Source: UBA4285 sp050944355
GTDB lineage: Bacteria; Bacillota; Clostridia; Lachnospirales; Lachnospiraceae
Direction of reading: 5' to 3'
Assembly (NCBI GenBank): GCA_050944355.1
Contig: JBMNQX010000002.1
Coordinates: 259,725 to 323,724 of the forward strand
DNA: 64,000 nt
Shown: one piece after another, positions 6,307 to 13,774 of the stretch
Layout of the letters: every line of letters begins with the position of its first letter
Position numbering within the stretch: the first letter of the stretch is position 1
Notes under the pieces: model-generated
Seen by the model: only the letters and a program-made list of their open reading frames with translations
Told to the model about the DNA's origin: nothing
The model's database searches: none
Position numbers and translations under genes: made by a program

Positions 6307-9012
6307 ATGGCAGGCAACAGCAATCTGACAGATTCAGCGCGGAACAAACAGGATGAATTTTACACGCAGATGTCTATGATCGAGAGCGAGCTGCGGCATT
6401 ACACGAAGCATTTCAAAAATAAAATCGTTCTCTGCAACTGCGATGATCCGTATGAGAGCAATTTCTTCAAATATTTTGCGATTCATTTCAACGAGCTCGG
6501 CCTGAAAAAACTGATCACGACTTGTTATGCGGCCTCACCGGTCAGAGGAAAGGAACTGCCTTACTATATAGATCGGAACGGGCAGCTTTCGTTCGCGGCG
6601 TCCGGAAACAGCAGGCCGTTTGAGCAGCCGTATATGCTTGAAATCAACGAAGTGCCCGAGAAAGGCAGCGGGCAGACAGACCAGACGGACGTCGCGTATC
6701 TGCTGGGACACGATGGCAACAGGATGAGCATCCTGCGGGGAGACGGAGGATTCGAGTCGCCGGAATGCGTTAAACTGCTGCGGAAATCGGATATTGTCGT
6801 GACAAATCCGCCCTTTTCAAAGTTCAAGGAATACCTGGCGCTGCTCATGCGGTATCAGAAGAAGTTCCTGATCATCGGCAATCTGAATAACATCACGTAT
6901 AAGGAAATGACGCCTCTGATCACGAACGGTGAAATATGGACAGGATATAACAGCGGGCATTTCTGGTTCAAAGTGCCGCCGACGTATGAGGAAAAGAGAA
7001 CGGACTTCAAGATAGACGAAAACGGCCAGAAATGGCGCAGAATGGGAAATATCTGCTGGTTCACGAATCTTGACATCAGAAAGCGGCATGACGATCTTCC
7101 GTTGACAAAGCACTATGACCCGGACACATATCCGACATACACGAATTTCAACGGGATTGAAGTGAGTTCGACATCGGATATCCCCTGCGACTATGACGGC
7201 GCGATGGGAGTGCCGATTACGTTTCTGACAAAGCACAACCCGGATCAGTTCGATATCCTGGGAATCGATAAAAATGTCACGTCGGACGGCGGCCGGTTCA
7301 AACTGGTAAAAGACGGAAAAACAAAGACGCTGTACGCGCGTCTGGTAATACGGAAAAGAAGTGAAGAACATACAACATCCCGGAAAGACGAAACAGTGAA
7401 GACGGCAGGCGCAAAGCAAAATACGGCGCAGATAAAATCGCGCAGACGCGTGACAGATTTCGGAGAGGTCTATACCGCAAAAAAGCAGGTGCGCGATATG
7501 CTCGCCATGATCCCTGACAACGAGATCTATACGAGTTATCTGGAACCGGCCTGCGGGAACGGAAACTTCTTGTCCGAAATTCTGAAACGAAAGCTGGCCT
7601 TACTTTCCGACGGGACCGACATTTCAACATTTGAATGCAGGATGCTTATTGCGGTGAGTTCCATATACGGCGTGGATATTCAGCCGGATAACGCGAAAGA
7701 AGCGAGAGAGCGTCTTCTGCGTATTCTTGAAAACGAATATCAGGCGTGCACTGGAAACAAAATGCCAAAGCAGTTTCACACGGCATGCGCCCGGATCCTG
7801 AAATACAATATCGTCTGCGGTGACACGCTGACCATGACCGGTGCTGATGATTCGCCGCTGACATTTTCCAGGTGGACATTTCAGGCCGATGGCAGCGTGA
7901 TCCGCAGAGAATATCGATACGAAGATCTGATGCAAAATGGCGCCGGGCGCGCCGGATGTATCCGGAAATATCGCTGTAAATGGCTTGAACCCTGGAATCA
8001 TGGATCTTCAGCGGCTCAGGACAATGACCTGAGTTTCGATGTGGTTATTTCGAACCCACCATATCAGCAGGATGACGACGGCCACGGGGCGAGCGCGAAG
8101 CCGGTTTACCAGCTGTTTGTGGAACAGGCAGTGCGTCTGAATCCCCGGTATCTGAGTATGATCATTCCGGCGAGATGGTACGCCGGCGGGAAAGGACTTG
8201 ACAAATTCCGCCGAGCGATGCTTCACGACGACCGCATCACACGGCTGCACGACTTCGTGAATGCCTCCGACTGCTTCTCCGGAGTGGAGATAAAGGGGGG
8301 TGTCTGTTATTTTCTGTGGGAGCGCGACAAGCATGACAGCTGCACCGTGTATTCTCACAAAGGCGATGAAATTGTTTCAGCCATGAAACGGCCGCTGCTG
8401 GAAGAGGGGGAGGACACCTTTATCCGCTATAATGAGGCGATCACCATCCTGCGGAAAGTCAGAGCCCTTCACGAAAATACATTTAACACCATCGTGAGCG
8501 TCAGGAAACCGTTTGGCCTCGCGACGGATTTTAAGGAATATCAGAAAAGCAGGGACGCAGAACACCCGATTTTCATCTACGCGCAGCACGACACCGGCTA
8601 TGTGGCTAAGAGCCAGATTCTGAAGAATCCGGACTGGGTCGGCAAATGGAAGCTGTACATCCCGGAAGCGATCGGTGCCGGCAAGACGAAAACCGACGTA
8701 TTGCGGCCGATAGTCGGGAAGCCGGGCACGATCTGCAGCGAGACTTATGTGGTCGTGGGGCCGTTCGGAGATGAAGAGACTGTCAGACACATAGAATCGT
8801 ATGTGAAAACGCGGTTTTTCCATTTTATGCTCGGACTGAAGAAGATTTCACAGCACACGACCAGCAAGACGTATGCGCTCGTGCCCATGCAGGACTTTTC
8901 GCGGGACTGGTCCGATGATGATCTGTACAGGAAGTATCAGTTGTCTGACAGTGAAGTCCGTTTTATCGAGTCGATGGTCTGGCCTGCTAAGAAACTTTCA
9001 GAAATATATTAA
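6307..9012 (+). CDS. Fusion of EcoRI-type and Eco57I-type adenine-specific DNA methyltransferases
   Basis: The 901-residue protein appears to join two N6-adenine methyltransferases. The first half (about residues 1-345) resembles the EcoRI methylase family: QDEFYTQ near the N terminus, then VVTNPPF (about 164-170) as catalytic motif IV. The second half (about 375-901) has FGEVYT, YLEPACGNGNF (about 411-421, the SAM-binding motif I) and VVISNPPYQ (about 579-587). Its C-terminal half is of the Eco57I type, with a region ending near FSRDWSDDDLYRKYQL that may read target DNA. A polar linker of about 30 residues (HTTSRKDETVKTAG) separates the halves. The gene following after 15 bases probably encodes the cognate nuclease. 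It could instead be a lone regulatory methyltransferase. No frameshift is seen. Confidence 0.8.
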   Translation: MAGNSNLTDSARNKQDEFYTQMSMIESELRHYTKHFKNKIVLCNCDDPYESNFFKYFAIHFNELGLKKLITTCYAASPVRGKELPYYIDRNGQLSFAASGNSRPFEQPYMLEINEVPEKGSGQTDQTDVAYLLGHDGNRMSILRGDGGFESPECVKLLRKSDIVVTNPPFSKFKEYLALLMRYQKKFLIIGNLNNITYKEMTPLITNGEIWTGYNSGHFWFKVPPTYEEKRTDFKIDENGQKWRRMGNICWFTNLDIRKRHDDLPLTKHYDPDTYPTYTNFNGIEVSSTSDIPCDYDGAMGVPITFLTKHNPDQFDILGIDKNVTSDGGRFKLVKDGKTKTLYARLVIRKRSEEHTTSRKDETVKTAGAKQNTAQIKSRRRVTDFGEVYTAKKQVRDMLAMIPDNEIYTSYLEPACGNGNFLSEILKRKLALLSDGTDISTFECRMLIAVSSIYGVDIQPDNAKEARERLLRILENEYQACTGNKMPKQFHTACARILKYNIVCGDTLTMTGADDSPLTFSRWTFQADGSVIRREYRYEDLMQNGAGRAGCIRKYRCKWLEPWNHGSSAAQDNDLSFDVVISNPPYQQDDDGHGASAKPVYQLFVEQAVRLNPRYLSMIIPARWYAGGKGLDKFRRAMLHDDRITRLHDFVNASDCFSGVEIKGGVCYFLWERDKHDSCTVYSHKGDEIVSAMKRPLLEEGEDTFIRYNEAITILRKVRALHENTFNTIVSVRKPFGLATDFKEYQKSRDAEHPIFIYAQHDTGYVAKSQILKNPDWVGKWKLYIPEAIGAGKTKTDVLRPIVGKPGTICSETYVVVGPFGDEETVRHIESYVKTRFFHFMLGLKKISQHTTSKTYALVPMQDFSRDWSDDDLYRKYQLSDSEVRFIESMVWPAKKLSEIY

Positions 9013-9027
9013 AAGGAAAAATTGAAT

Positions 9028-9621
9028 ATGCCATACAAGCAGGACAGGAAATTCACGGATGCCGTACATGACAATCTCGCCATGAAAATCATTTATCCGA
9101 AACTGCACTGGGTCATCCAGCCGCTTAATCCAAAGCTGTGCAAGAATATCGACATGCATAATGCCGTCGATTACATGGCTGTCGACAGCAAAACGCAGAG
9201 CATCCGGACAATTCAGGAGAGATTCAGGGAATACAAATACAGGAATTACACGGATTTCACAATCCGGTATGAACGGCCTGAGAACCCCGACCCGGGCAGA
9301 AGACAGTCTGAGTTTTTCAAGCTGGATGCCGATTATTTTGTCTATGGGATTATCAATGCCAGCAAGGAAAATGTCGATGAAGCCACAGATTTTGTCAAGT
9401 ATGCCGTCGTGGATCTTGAAAAAGTACTGGGACTGATCGAGTCGGGGCAGATCGTGGTAGATGCGAATCTGCAGTCGTACAGGTGCCAGAGAGACGGAAA
9501 CAGGATGCTGTGCCCGGTCATTCGGAATAAAGATCATTCATCCACGTTCGTGCCGATAGATATTGCGATTCTGAGCAGAATCGCTCCGGATGCCAATGTG
9601 CTGCAGAAAGGGTTTTATTAA
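9028..9621 (+). CDS. Uncharacterised protein, candidate restriction endonuclease partner
   Basis: I do not recognise this 197-residue family with certainty. It lies 15 bases after the double methyltransferase and is followed by a terminator, so the two form a two-gene unit. The segment NAVDYMAVDSKTQ followed by IRTIQERFREYKYRNY could be a degenerate PD-(D/E)xK core, with an acidic residue on one strand and QER on the next. The hydrophobic strand ADYFVYGIIN follows. Such spacing is common in small Type II nucleases, but the call rests mainly on position. ATG 9028 is preferred over TTG 9022 because AAAGGA lies 10 bases upstream. It might instead be a specificity or accessory subunit. Confidence 0.5.
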   Translation: MPYKQDRKFTDAVHDNLAMKIIYPKLHWVIQPLNPKLCKNIDMHNAVDYMAVDSKTQSIRTIQERFREYKYRNYTDFTIRYERPENPDPGRRQSEFFKLDADYFVYGIINASKENVDEATDFVKYAVVDLEKVLGLIESGQIVVDANLQSYRCQRDGNRMLCPVIRNKDHSSTFVPIDIAILSRIAPDANVLQKGFY

Positions 9622-9669
9622 TATGCCGGAAAGCCCGCTTCCACAGGTGGCTGGCGTTTCGAAACACTA

Positions 9670-9702
9670 AAAAAACCGTCTGATCAAATCAGACGGTTTT
9701 TT
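9670..9702. terminator. Bidirectional rho-independent terminator
   Basis: A stem of about 15 bp (AACCGTCTGAT, loop CAA, ATCAGACGGTT) is flanked by A and T runs. It can end the methyltransferase unit on the plus strand and the tRNA-Leu pair on the minus strand. Confidence 0.9.
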
Positions 9703-9704
9703 AG

Positions 9705-9791
9705 TGCGGAAGATGAGACTTGAACTCACACGGGAAGTAATATCCCACAAGAACCTGAATCTTGCTCGTCTGCCGATTCCGACACTTCCGC
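9705..9791 (-). tRNA. tRNA-Leu (anticodon CAG)
   Basis: The minus strand folds as an 87-base class II tRNA. The acceptor stem GCGGAAG pairs with CTTCCGC, discriminator base A follows, and there is a long variable arm. The anticodon stem CAAGA/TCTTG encloses the loop TTCAGGT, placing CAG at positions 34-36. CCA is not encoded. It is 5 bases downstream of the second tRNA-Leu and shares its promoter. Confidence 0.93.
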
Positions 9792-9796
9792 ATAAG

Positions 9797-9881
9797 TGCA
9801 GTCGGCGGGACTTGAACCCGCACGAGCGCAATGCTCACTAGATCCTTAGTCTAGCGCGTATGCCAATTCCGCCACGACTGC
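9797..9881 (-). tRNA. tRNA-Leu (anticodon AAG)
   Basis: The minus strand folds as an 85-base class II tRNA. The acceptor GCAGTCG pairs with CGACTGC, discriminator A follows, and there is a long variable arm. The anticodon stem CTAGA/TCTAG encloses the loop CTAAGGA, so positions 34-36 read AAG. An A at position 34 is unusual for bacterial tRNA-Leu, where GAG is more common. It is the promoter-proximal member of a two-tRNA transcript. Confidence 0.92.
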
Positions 9882-9918
9882 GTTTGTTAAATTCCTGCCG
9901 CTTGCCTGCGACTCAAAT

Positions 9919-9947
9919 ATAATATCAAACGTGCGCACCCGTGTCAA
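9919..9947 (-). promoter_or_regulatory. Sigma-A promoter of the tRNA-Leu pair
   Basis: On the minus strand TTGACA (9947-9942) and TATTAT (9924-9919) are separated by exactly 17 bp, close to consensus, as expected for a stable-RNA promoter. It lies 38 bases upstream of the first tRNA. Confidence 0.85.
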
Positions 9948-10031
9948 CAAAAAAATGCGGAAATTCAACAAAGTCAGCGCCCCAGGACTGCCTCTGTAAA
10001 AGCGTGGCGGAATCCCCAGCCGTCAGAGCCG

Positions 10032-10513
10032 TCAGTTTCCGAACTGGAACTGCAATATCTGCGGGTTGAAGACACAGACGGATTCGGAGTCCCACATGGT
10101 CTGGTTGACGTACTCCGGCTGTTCGAAGTATACGGCGTCAAAGAGATACGCGATGAGTTTCCAGTTTGGTCCGTAGGATCCGAACAGAGTGTTACGGTGC
10201 ACTTCGCCCGTCTTCGGATCGTTGAAATACTCGACCAGCGGAAGAGCCTGAAACGTCCGGTTGTCCGGAATGCAGAGAATGGACGCGTTATTTCTGAGAG
10301 TGAAATCCAGGTGCTCTGTGCTTTTCGCCGAGGCAGATCAGCGTCAATCGGAAACGCTTCATTGTATTCTTTCAGGATCTCATTCATGAACTCGCGGATG
10401 TTCCGGCAGGACGCGAGGGCCGGGTCGAGCGGCCGGATTACCTGTTCTTTTATTTTTCCGGTGAGATTTTGTTCTCTCATATTCCCGGTGCTTCTGAAGA
10501 AATCAGCATTCAT
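10032..10513 (-). pseudogene. Unrecognised gene with an internal frameshift
   Basis: Reading from ATG 10513 gives a natural-looking N-terminal part (MNADFF..., REFMNEILKEYNEAFPIDAD). At the AAAA run (10322-10325 on the plus strand) the frame turns into Ser/Arg/Thr-rich nonsense. The -1 frame from the same point gives protein-like sequence: KSTEHLDFTLRNNASILC, then VEYFNDPKTGEVHRNTLFG, FDAVYFEQPEYVNQ and FNPQILQFQFGN, ending at a stop at 10034-10032. Restoring one A to the run rebuilds a continuous protein of about 160 residues. It has an acceptable ribosome-binding site (GAGAGG, 9 bases). I do not recognise the family. Loss of one base, a sequencing error or frameshifted expression are all possible. 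Confidence 0.65.
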
Positions 10514-10593
10514 GGCTGTGTACCTCTCTTGTGTTTCGGGTTGTTCAGCTGATTCTGAGTATAGCCGCTTCGGCTTTATGTTTCTTTTTATTT

Positions 10594-10610
10594 GTGACCT
10601 GACAAGTCAC
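10594..10610. repeat. Inverted repeat, possible operator
   Basis: GTGACCTGACAAGTCAC has 5-bp arms (GTGAC/GTCAC) around a 7-base centre. It lies about 80 bases upstream of the frameshifted gene and 35 upstream of the TraG-like fragment. No function can be shown. Confidence 0.25.
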
Positions 10611-10644
10611 AATTTGCACGAACAGACAGCCGGATTCTGTCAGA

Positions 10645-10881
10645 ATGAAGGCAGAAAAGAAAAAAGGAGGCAGCCGACGGCGTTTTTATTTGCAGGCGCT
10701 GTATGACAACCCGCGGCAGATCGACTTTGCCGCGGCCGGCAAGCGCAGAACCGCAATTTTTGTGGAGATCAGCGACAGCGACCGCTCGGCCGATCCGCTG
10801 ATCGGACTCTTTTACACGCAGTGCATGCAGGAACTGATTCATATGACTGCTCAGCGCATCCGGCCATGGAAGAGGCGTTAA
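10645..10881 (+). pseudogene. Fragment of a TraG/VirD4-type conjugative coupling protein
   Basis: The 78-codon ORF contains LYDNPRQIDFAAAGKRRTA, then IFVEISDSDRSADPLIGLFYTQCMQEL. These match the internal part of VirD4/TraG coupling ATPases of Gram-positive conjugative elements, where a strand such as AxFVxISDxDRS is followed by LFYTQ and a helix. The Walker A and Walker B regions are missing, and the homology stops abruptly after about residue 68. It is therefore a remnant rather than a working gene. An overlapping 27-codon ORF at 10866-10949 (MEEALKRVQEETARQ...) may be another scrap. It indicates that an integrative conjugative element once occupied or passed through this locus. Confidence 0.6.
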
Positions 10882-10991
10882 AAAGGGTGCAGGAGGAAAC
10901 GGCCCGGCAGAAAGAGCAGAATGAGTGTTATGCGGAGCTTTCTTTCTGACTGGGTGGTGCGGGAGATGGCTGCATTTTCCGTACAGTCTTC

Positions 10992-11020
10992 TTGTCAGAG
11001 AGCGGGGCAGAACGTATAAT
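10992..11020 (+). promoter_or_regulatory. Sigma-A promoter for the AEC transporter gene
   Basis: TTGTCA (10992-10997) and TATAAT (11015-11020) are separated by 17 bp. The start codon lies 57 bases downstream of the -10 box. Confidence 0.7.
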
Positions 11021-11077
11021 GCGAAAGTAAAGCTGCCTGTGATGGCGGCAGTCATATAAAAAGTAAGGACAGCTTCT

Positions 11078-12046
11078 ATGGACAGTTTTATTTTTGCGCT
11101 CAACTCGACAATTCCGGTTTTCCTGGTCATGGTCATCGGATGGGTCCTGGGACGCCTTAAGGTGATCGGCAAAGGCTTTGAGACCGAGGCGAACCGGTTT
11201 GTCTACAAGTGCGCGCTGCCTGTGATGCTGTTTGTTCAGATATCCGGAAGCGACATCCGCAGCAATTTTGATCTGCGTTTTGTTCTCTACTGCATGATTG
11301 TGACCACTGTGTGCTTTGCGGCTGAATGGCTGATCGCAGAGCTCGCCCTGAGAGAAAAGGAAAGCGTGGGAGCGTTTGTTCAGGGGGCGTTCCGCTCGAG
11401 CGCCGCGATTCTCGGAATGGCTTTCATCCAGAACATGTACGGAGACACCGGAATGGCTCCGCTGATGATCGCCAGTGCGGTCCCGCTGTACAACATTTAT
11501 TCGGTGCTGGTCCTGACTTTCGGTTCTTCCGCGAAGTACGGCGGGGACGATCTGCGCGGCATGAAACTTTCCGCGCAGATGAAGAAAGCATTTGTCAACA
11601 TTCTTAAGAATCCGATCATCATCGGCATTGTGCTGGGGCTGCCGTTTTCCTTTTTCAATGTGACATTTCCGGCAATTGTGAGCAAGACGCTGAGTCTGAT
11701 TTCGCAGACAGCGACACCGGTGGCGCTTCTGTGCATCGGCGCCGGATTTAAGGGGACCCAGGCGATAAAGAAGATCAGACCGACGCTCGGCGCGAGCTTC
11801 ATAAAGCTCGTCGGACAGATGCTGGTATTTCTGCCGCTCGCGGTGTGGATGGGCTTCCGGAACCAGGAACTCGTGGCGATTATCATAATGCTCGGATCGC
11901 CCGCGACGGCGACCGGCTATGTCATGGCTCAGAACATGGGAAATGACGCGGATCTCTCGTCGTCAATCATCGTCATGACGACACTGCTTTCATCCGTCAC
12001 TCTGACGCTGTTTATTTTCATCTGCCGGGCGGCCGGAATGATATAA
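11078..12046 (+). CDS. AEC-family (auxin efflux carrier type) transporter
   Basis: The 322-residue protein is highly hydrophobic, with about ten membrane segments in two five-helix halves separated by a cytoplasmic loop near residues 150-170 (SSAKYGGDDLRGMK). It matches bacterial AEC carriers: the N terminus FLVMVIGWVLGRL with a conserved ALPVMLF motif, and a second half with TATPVALLCIGAGF and LGSPATATGYVMAQ. Family members move organic acids such as malate or malonate, but the substrate here is unknown. The gene has its own promoter and a following SCIFF promoter, so it appears monocistronic. AAGGA precedes the ATG at an acceptable distance. Confidence 0.88.
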   Translation: MDSFIFALNSTIPVFLVMVIGWVLGRLKVIGKGFETEANRFVYKCALPVMLFVQISGSDIRSNFDLRFVLYCMIVTTVCFAAEWLIAELALREKESVGAFVQGAFRSSAAILGMAFIQNMYGDTGMAPLMIASAVPLYNIYSVLVLTFGSSAKYGGDDLRGMKLSAQMKKAFVNILKNPIIIGIVLGLPFSFFNVTFPAIVSKTLSLISQTATPVALLCIGAGFKGTQAIKKIRPTLGASFIKLVGQMLVFLPLAVWMGFRNQELVAIIIMLGSPATATGYVMAQNMGNDADLSSSIIVMTTLLSSVTLTLFIFICRAAGMI

Positions 12047-12051
12047 AAAGT

Positions 12052-12080
12052 TTGAATCTTATATAGGCGTATGCTATAAT
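12052..12080 (+). promoter_or_regulatory. Sigma-A promoter for the SCIFF operon
   Basis: TTGAAT (12052-12057) and a perfect TATAAT (12075-12080) are separated by 17 bp. A TGC before the -10 adds an extended -10 element. The scfA start lies 31 bases downstream. Confidence 0.82.
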
Positions 12081-12111
12081 TTCGTTCAGGTTCATGTGTA
12101 AGGAGGACGCT

Positions 12112-12258
12112 ATGAAACATATCAAGACGATTAATCGCACGGTTCTCAAGGATTCTATGGCCGCCGGCGGCTGCGGCGAGTGCCAGACTTCCTGCCAGTC
12201 TGCCTGCAAGACATCCTGCACAGTCGGCAACCAGCACTGTGAGAACAAAAACCGGTAA
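12112..12258 (+). CDS. scfA: SCIFF (six cysteines in forty-five) ribosomal peptide precursor
   Basis: This 48-codon gene encodes MKHIKTINRT... with a C-terminal core CGECQTSCQS/ACKTSCTVGN/QHC holding exactly six cysteines. That is the signature of the SCIFF peptide, which is nearly universal in Clostridia. SCIFF is modified by a radical SAM maturase that forms a sulfur-to-alpha-carbon thioether. In the characterised homologue CteA the linked residues are, as I recall, Cys32 and Thr37, and both are present at those positions here. AGGAGG lies 6 bases before the ATG. A strong promoter precedes it and a hairpin follows before the maturase gene. The biological role of mature SCIFF is not established. 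Confidence 0.95.
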   Translation: MKHIKTINRTVLKDSMAAGGCGECQTSCQSACKTSCTVGNQHCENKNR

Positions 12259-12276
12259 TAGGCAGACAGTAGTGTA

Positions 12277-12314
12277 AATAAGGGGGTGCCTTTTTCTGGC
12301 GCTCTCTTATTATT
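12277..12314 (+). terminator. Intercistronic hairpin between scfA and scfB (partial terminator)
   Basis: AATAAGGGGGTGCC (12277-12290) can pair over 14 positions with GGCGCTCTCTTATT (12298-12311), including G-U pairs, around a TTTTTCT loop. Only a short ATTTT follows, so termination is likely to be incomplete. Such a site would give more precursor mRNA than maturase mRNA. Confidence 0.6.
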
Positions 12315-12364
12315 TTGGATTCAGACGGGAAAACCACGGAATCCATAAAGTGTTTTGAGGAAGT

Positions 12365-13750
12365 ATGATTCATCAGTATAAATTAAACGGATACAACATT
12401 GTCATGGATGTGGAGTCCGGATCGGTTCACCTGGTGGACGATCTGGCCTATGACATGATTCCGCTCTGGAAAGATAATAGCAAAGAAGAGCTGGTCGATC
12501 AGTTGAAGGACAGATATCCCGAGGAAGATATCCGGGATACGTACGACGAAATCGGAGAACTGAAAGACGAGGGGCGGCTTTTTACAGAAGATATTTATAA
12601 AGATTACATCGATGCATTCAAGGCCAGGCCGGTTCAGGTGAAGGCTCTCTGCCTCCACATCGCGCATGACTGCAATCTCGCCTGCCGCTACTGCTTTGCG
12701 GGGGAGGGCGAGTATCACGGCCGCCGCGCGCTCATGAGCTATGAAGTCGGCCGGAAAGCGCTCGATTTTCTCGTCGCCAATTCCGGAAATCACAGGAATC
12801 TTGAAGTGGACTTTTTCGGCGGCGAGCCGACCATGAATTTTGAAGTCGTGAAGCAGCTTGTCGCGTACGGCAGAAGTCTTGAGAAACCGCACAACAAGAA
12901 TTTCCGCTTCACGCTGACGACAAACGGCATCCTTCTCGACGACGATATGTGCGACTTCATCAACAAAGAAATGTCCAACGTCGTTCTGAGCATTGACGGC
13001 CGCAAAGAAATCAATGATTTTATGCGCCCGACGAGAAATCACGTCGGGAGTACGTATGACATCATCATGCCGAAATACAAAAAGCTCGCTGAGAGCCGCC
13101 ATCAGATGAATTACTATGTGCGCGGCACCTTCACTCACTACAACCTGGATTTTGTGAAGGATGTCCTTCATTTTGCCGACGAGGGATTTGAGCAGATCTC
13201 GGTTGAGCCGGTTGTGGCGAGGCCGGAGGACGACTACGCCATCCGCGAAGAAGATCTGCCGCAGATCATGAAGAGCTATGAAGAACTGGCGGCTGAACTC
13301 CTGAAGCGAAAACTTGAGGGAAGAGGCTTCAACTTCTTCCATTTCATGATCGACATTGACCGCGGGCCGTGTGTCGCGAAGAGACTGCAGGGATGCGGTT
13401 CGGGATGCGAGTATCTGGCTGTCACGCCGTGGGGCGATCTCTATCCGTGCCATCAGTTCGTCGGCAATGAAAAATTCCTCATGGGAAATGTCGACGAGGG
13501 CATCACTCGCCCGGACATCCGGCAGATGTTCCGTCAGAGTAACGTTTACACAAGAGAAAAGTGCAGGAACTGCTTTGCCAAGTATTACTGCAGCGGCGGA
13601 TGTTCTGCCAATGCATACAATTTCCATCAGAACATTGATGAACCGTACGAAATCGGCTGTGAGATGCAGCGCAAGCGCGTGGAATGTGCGCTTATGATCA
13701 AAGCGGCGCTCGCCGATGCGCGCGGTGAAATTGAGGAAACGGATAAATAA
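12365..13750 (+). CDS. scfB: SCIFF maturase, radical SAM/SPASM thioether-forming enzyme
   Basis: The 461-residue enzyme installs the thioether in the SCIFF precursor encoded just upstream. Residues 1-90 form a PqqD-like peptide-recognition domain (YKLNGYNIVMDVESGSVHLV). The radical SAM motif CNLACRYC (CxxxCxxC) is near residue 103, followed by FFGGEPTMNF, the SAM-binding GGE region. The C-terminal SPASM domain has multiple cysteines (GPCVAKRLQGCGSGCEY, YPCHQF, CRNCFAKYYCSGGC) for two auxiliary iron-sulfur clusters. All cluster cysteines appear present. The length is typical. GAGGAAGT precedes the ATG, and secDF begins 24 bases after the stop, so read-through into secDF is likely, as in many Clostridia. 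Confidence 0.95.
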   Translation: MIHQYKLNGYNIVMDVESGSVHLVDDLAYDMIPLWKDNSKEELVDQLKDRYPEEDIRDTYDEIGELKDEGRLFTEDIYKDYIDAFKARPVQVKALCLHIAHDCNLACRYCFAGEGEYHGRRALMSYEVGRKALDFLVANSGNHRNLEVDFFGGEPTMNFEVVKQLVAYGRSLEKPHNKNFRFTLTTNGILLDDDMCDFINKEMSNVVLSIDGRKEINDFMRPTRNHVGSTYDIIMPKYKKLAESRHQMNYYVRGTFTHYNLDFVKDVLHFADEGFEQISVEPVVARPEDDYAIREEDLPQIMKSYEELAAELLKRKLEGRGFNFFHFMIDIDRGPCVAKRLQGCGSGCEYLAVTPWGDLYPCHQFVGNEKFLMGNVDEGITRPDIRQMFRQSNVYTREKCRNCFAKYYCSGGCSANAYNFHQNIDEPYEIGCEMQRKRVECALMIKAALADARGEIEETDK

Positions 13751-13774
13751 GGAGAAAGGAAGAGCAGGAGTGTT

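Noticed and set aside
9705..9881. tRNA-Leu pair as the attachment site of the island
   Set aside because: I found no repeated copy of either tRNA 3' end within the window, so an att site cannot be supported.
10318..10330. Programmed -1 frameshift at the AAAA run
   Set aside because: Only four As, no full X_XXY_YYZ slippery heptamer and no clear downstream stem; loss of one base is simpler, although not excluded.
10588..11172. Minus-strand ORF of 194 codons over the TraG-like fragment
   Set aside because: Low-complexity translation that also covers the promoter and start of the AEC gene; the plus-strand fragment shows real homology.
12383..13627. Long minus-strand ORF (414 codons) opposite scfB
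   Set aside because: It lies entirely over the well-conserved SCIFF maturase in another frame, and its translation has no recognisable motifs; codon bias of the real gene keeps the opposite frame open.
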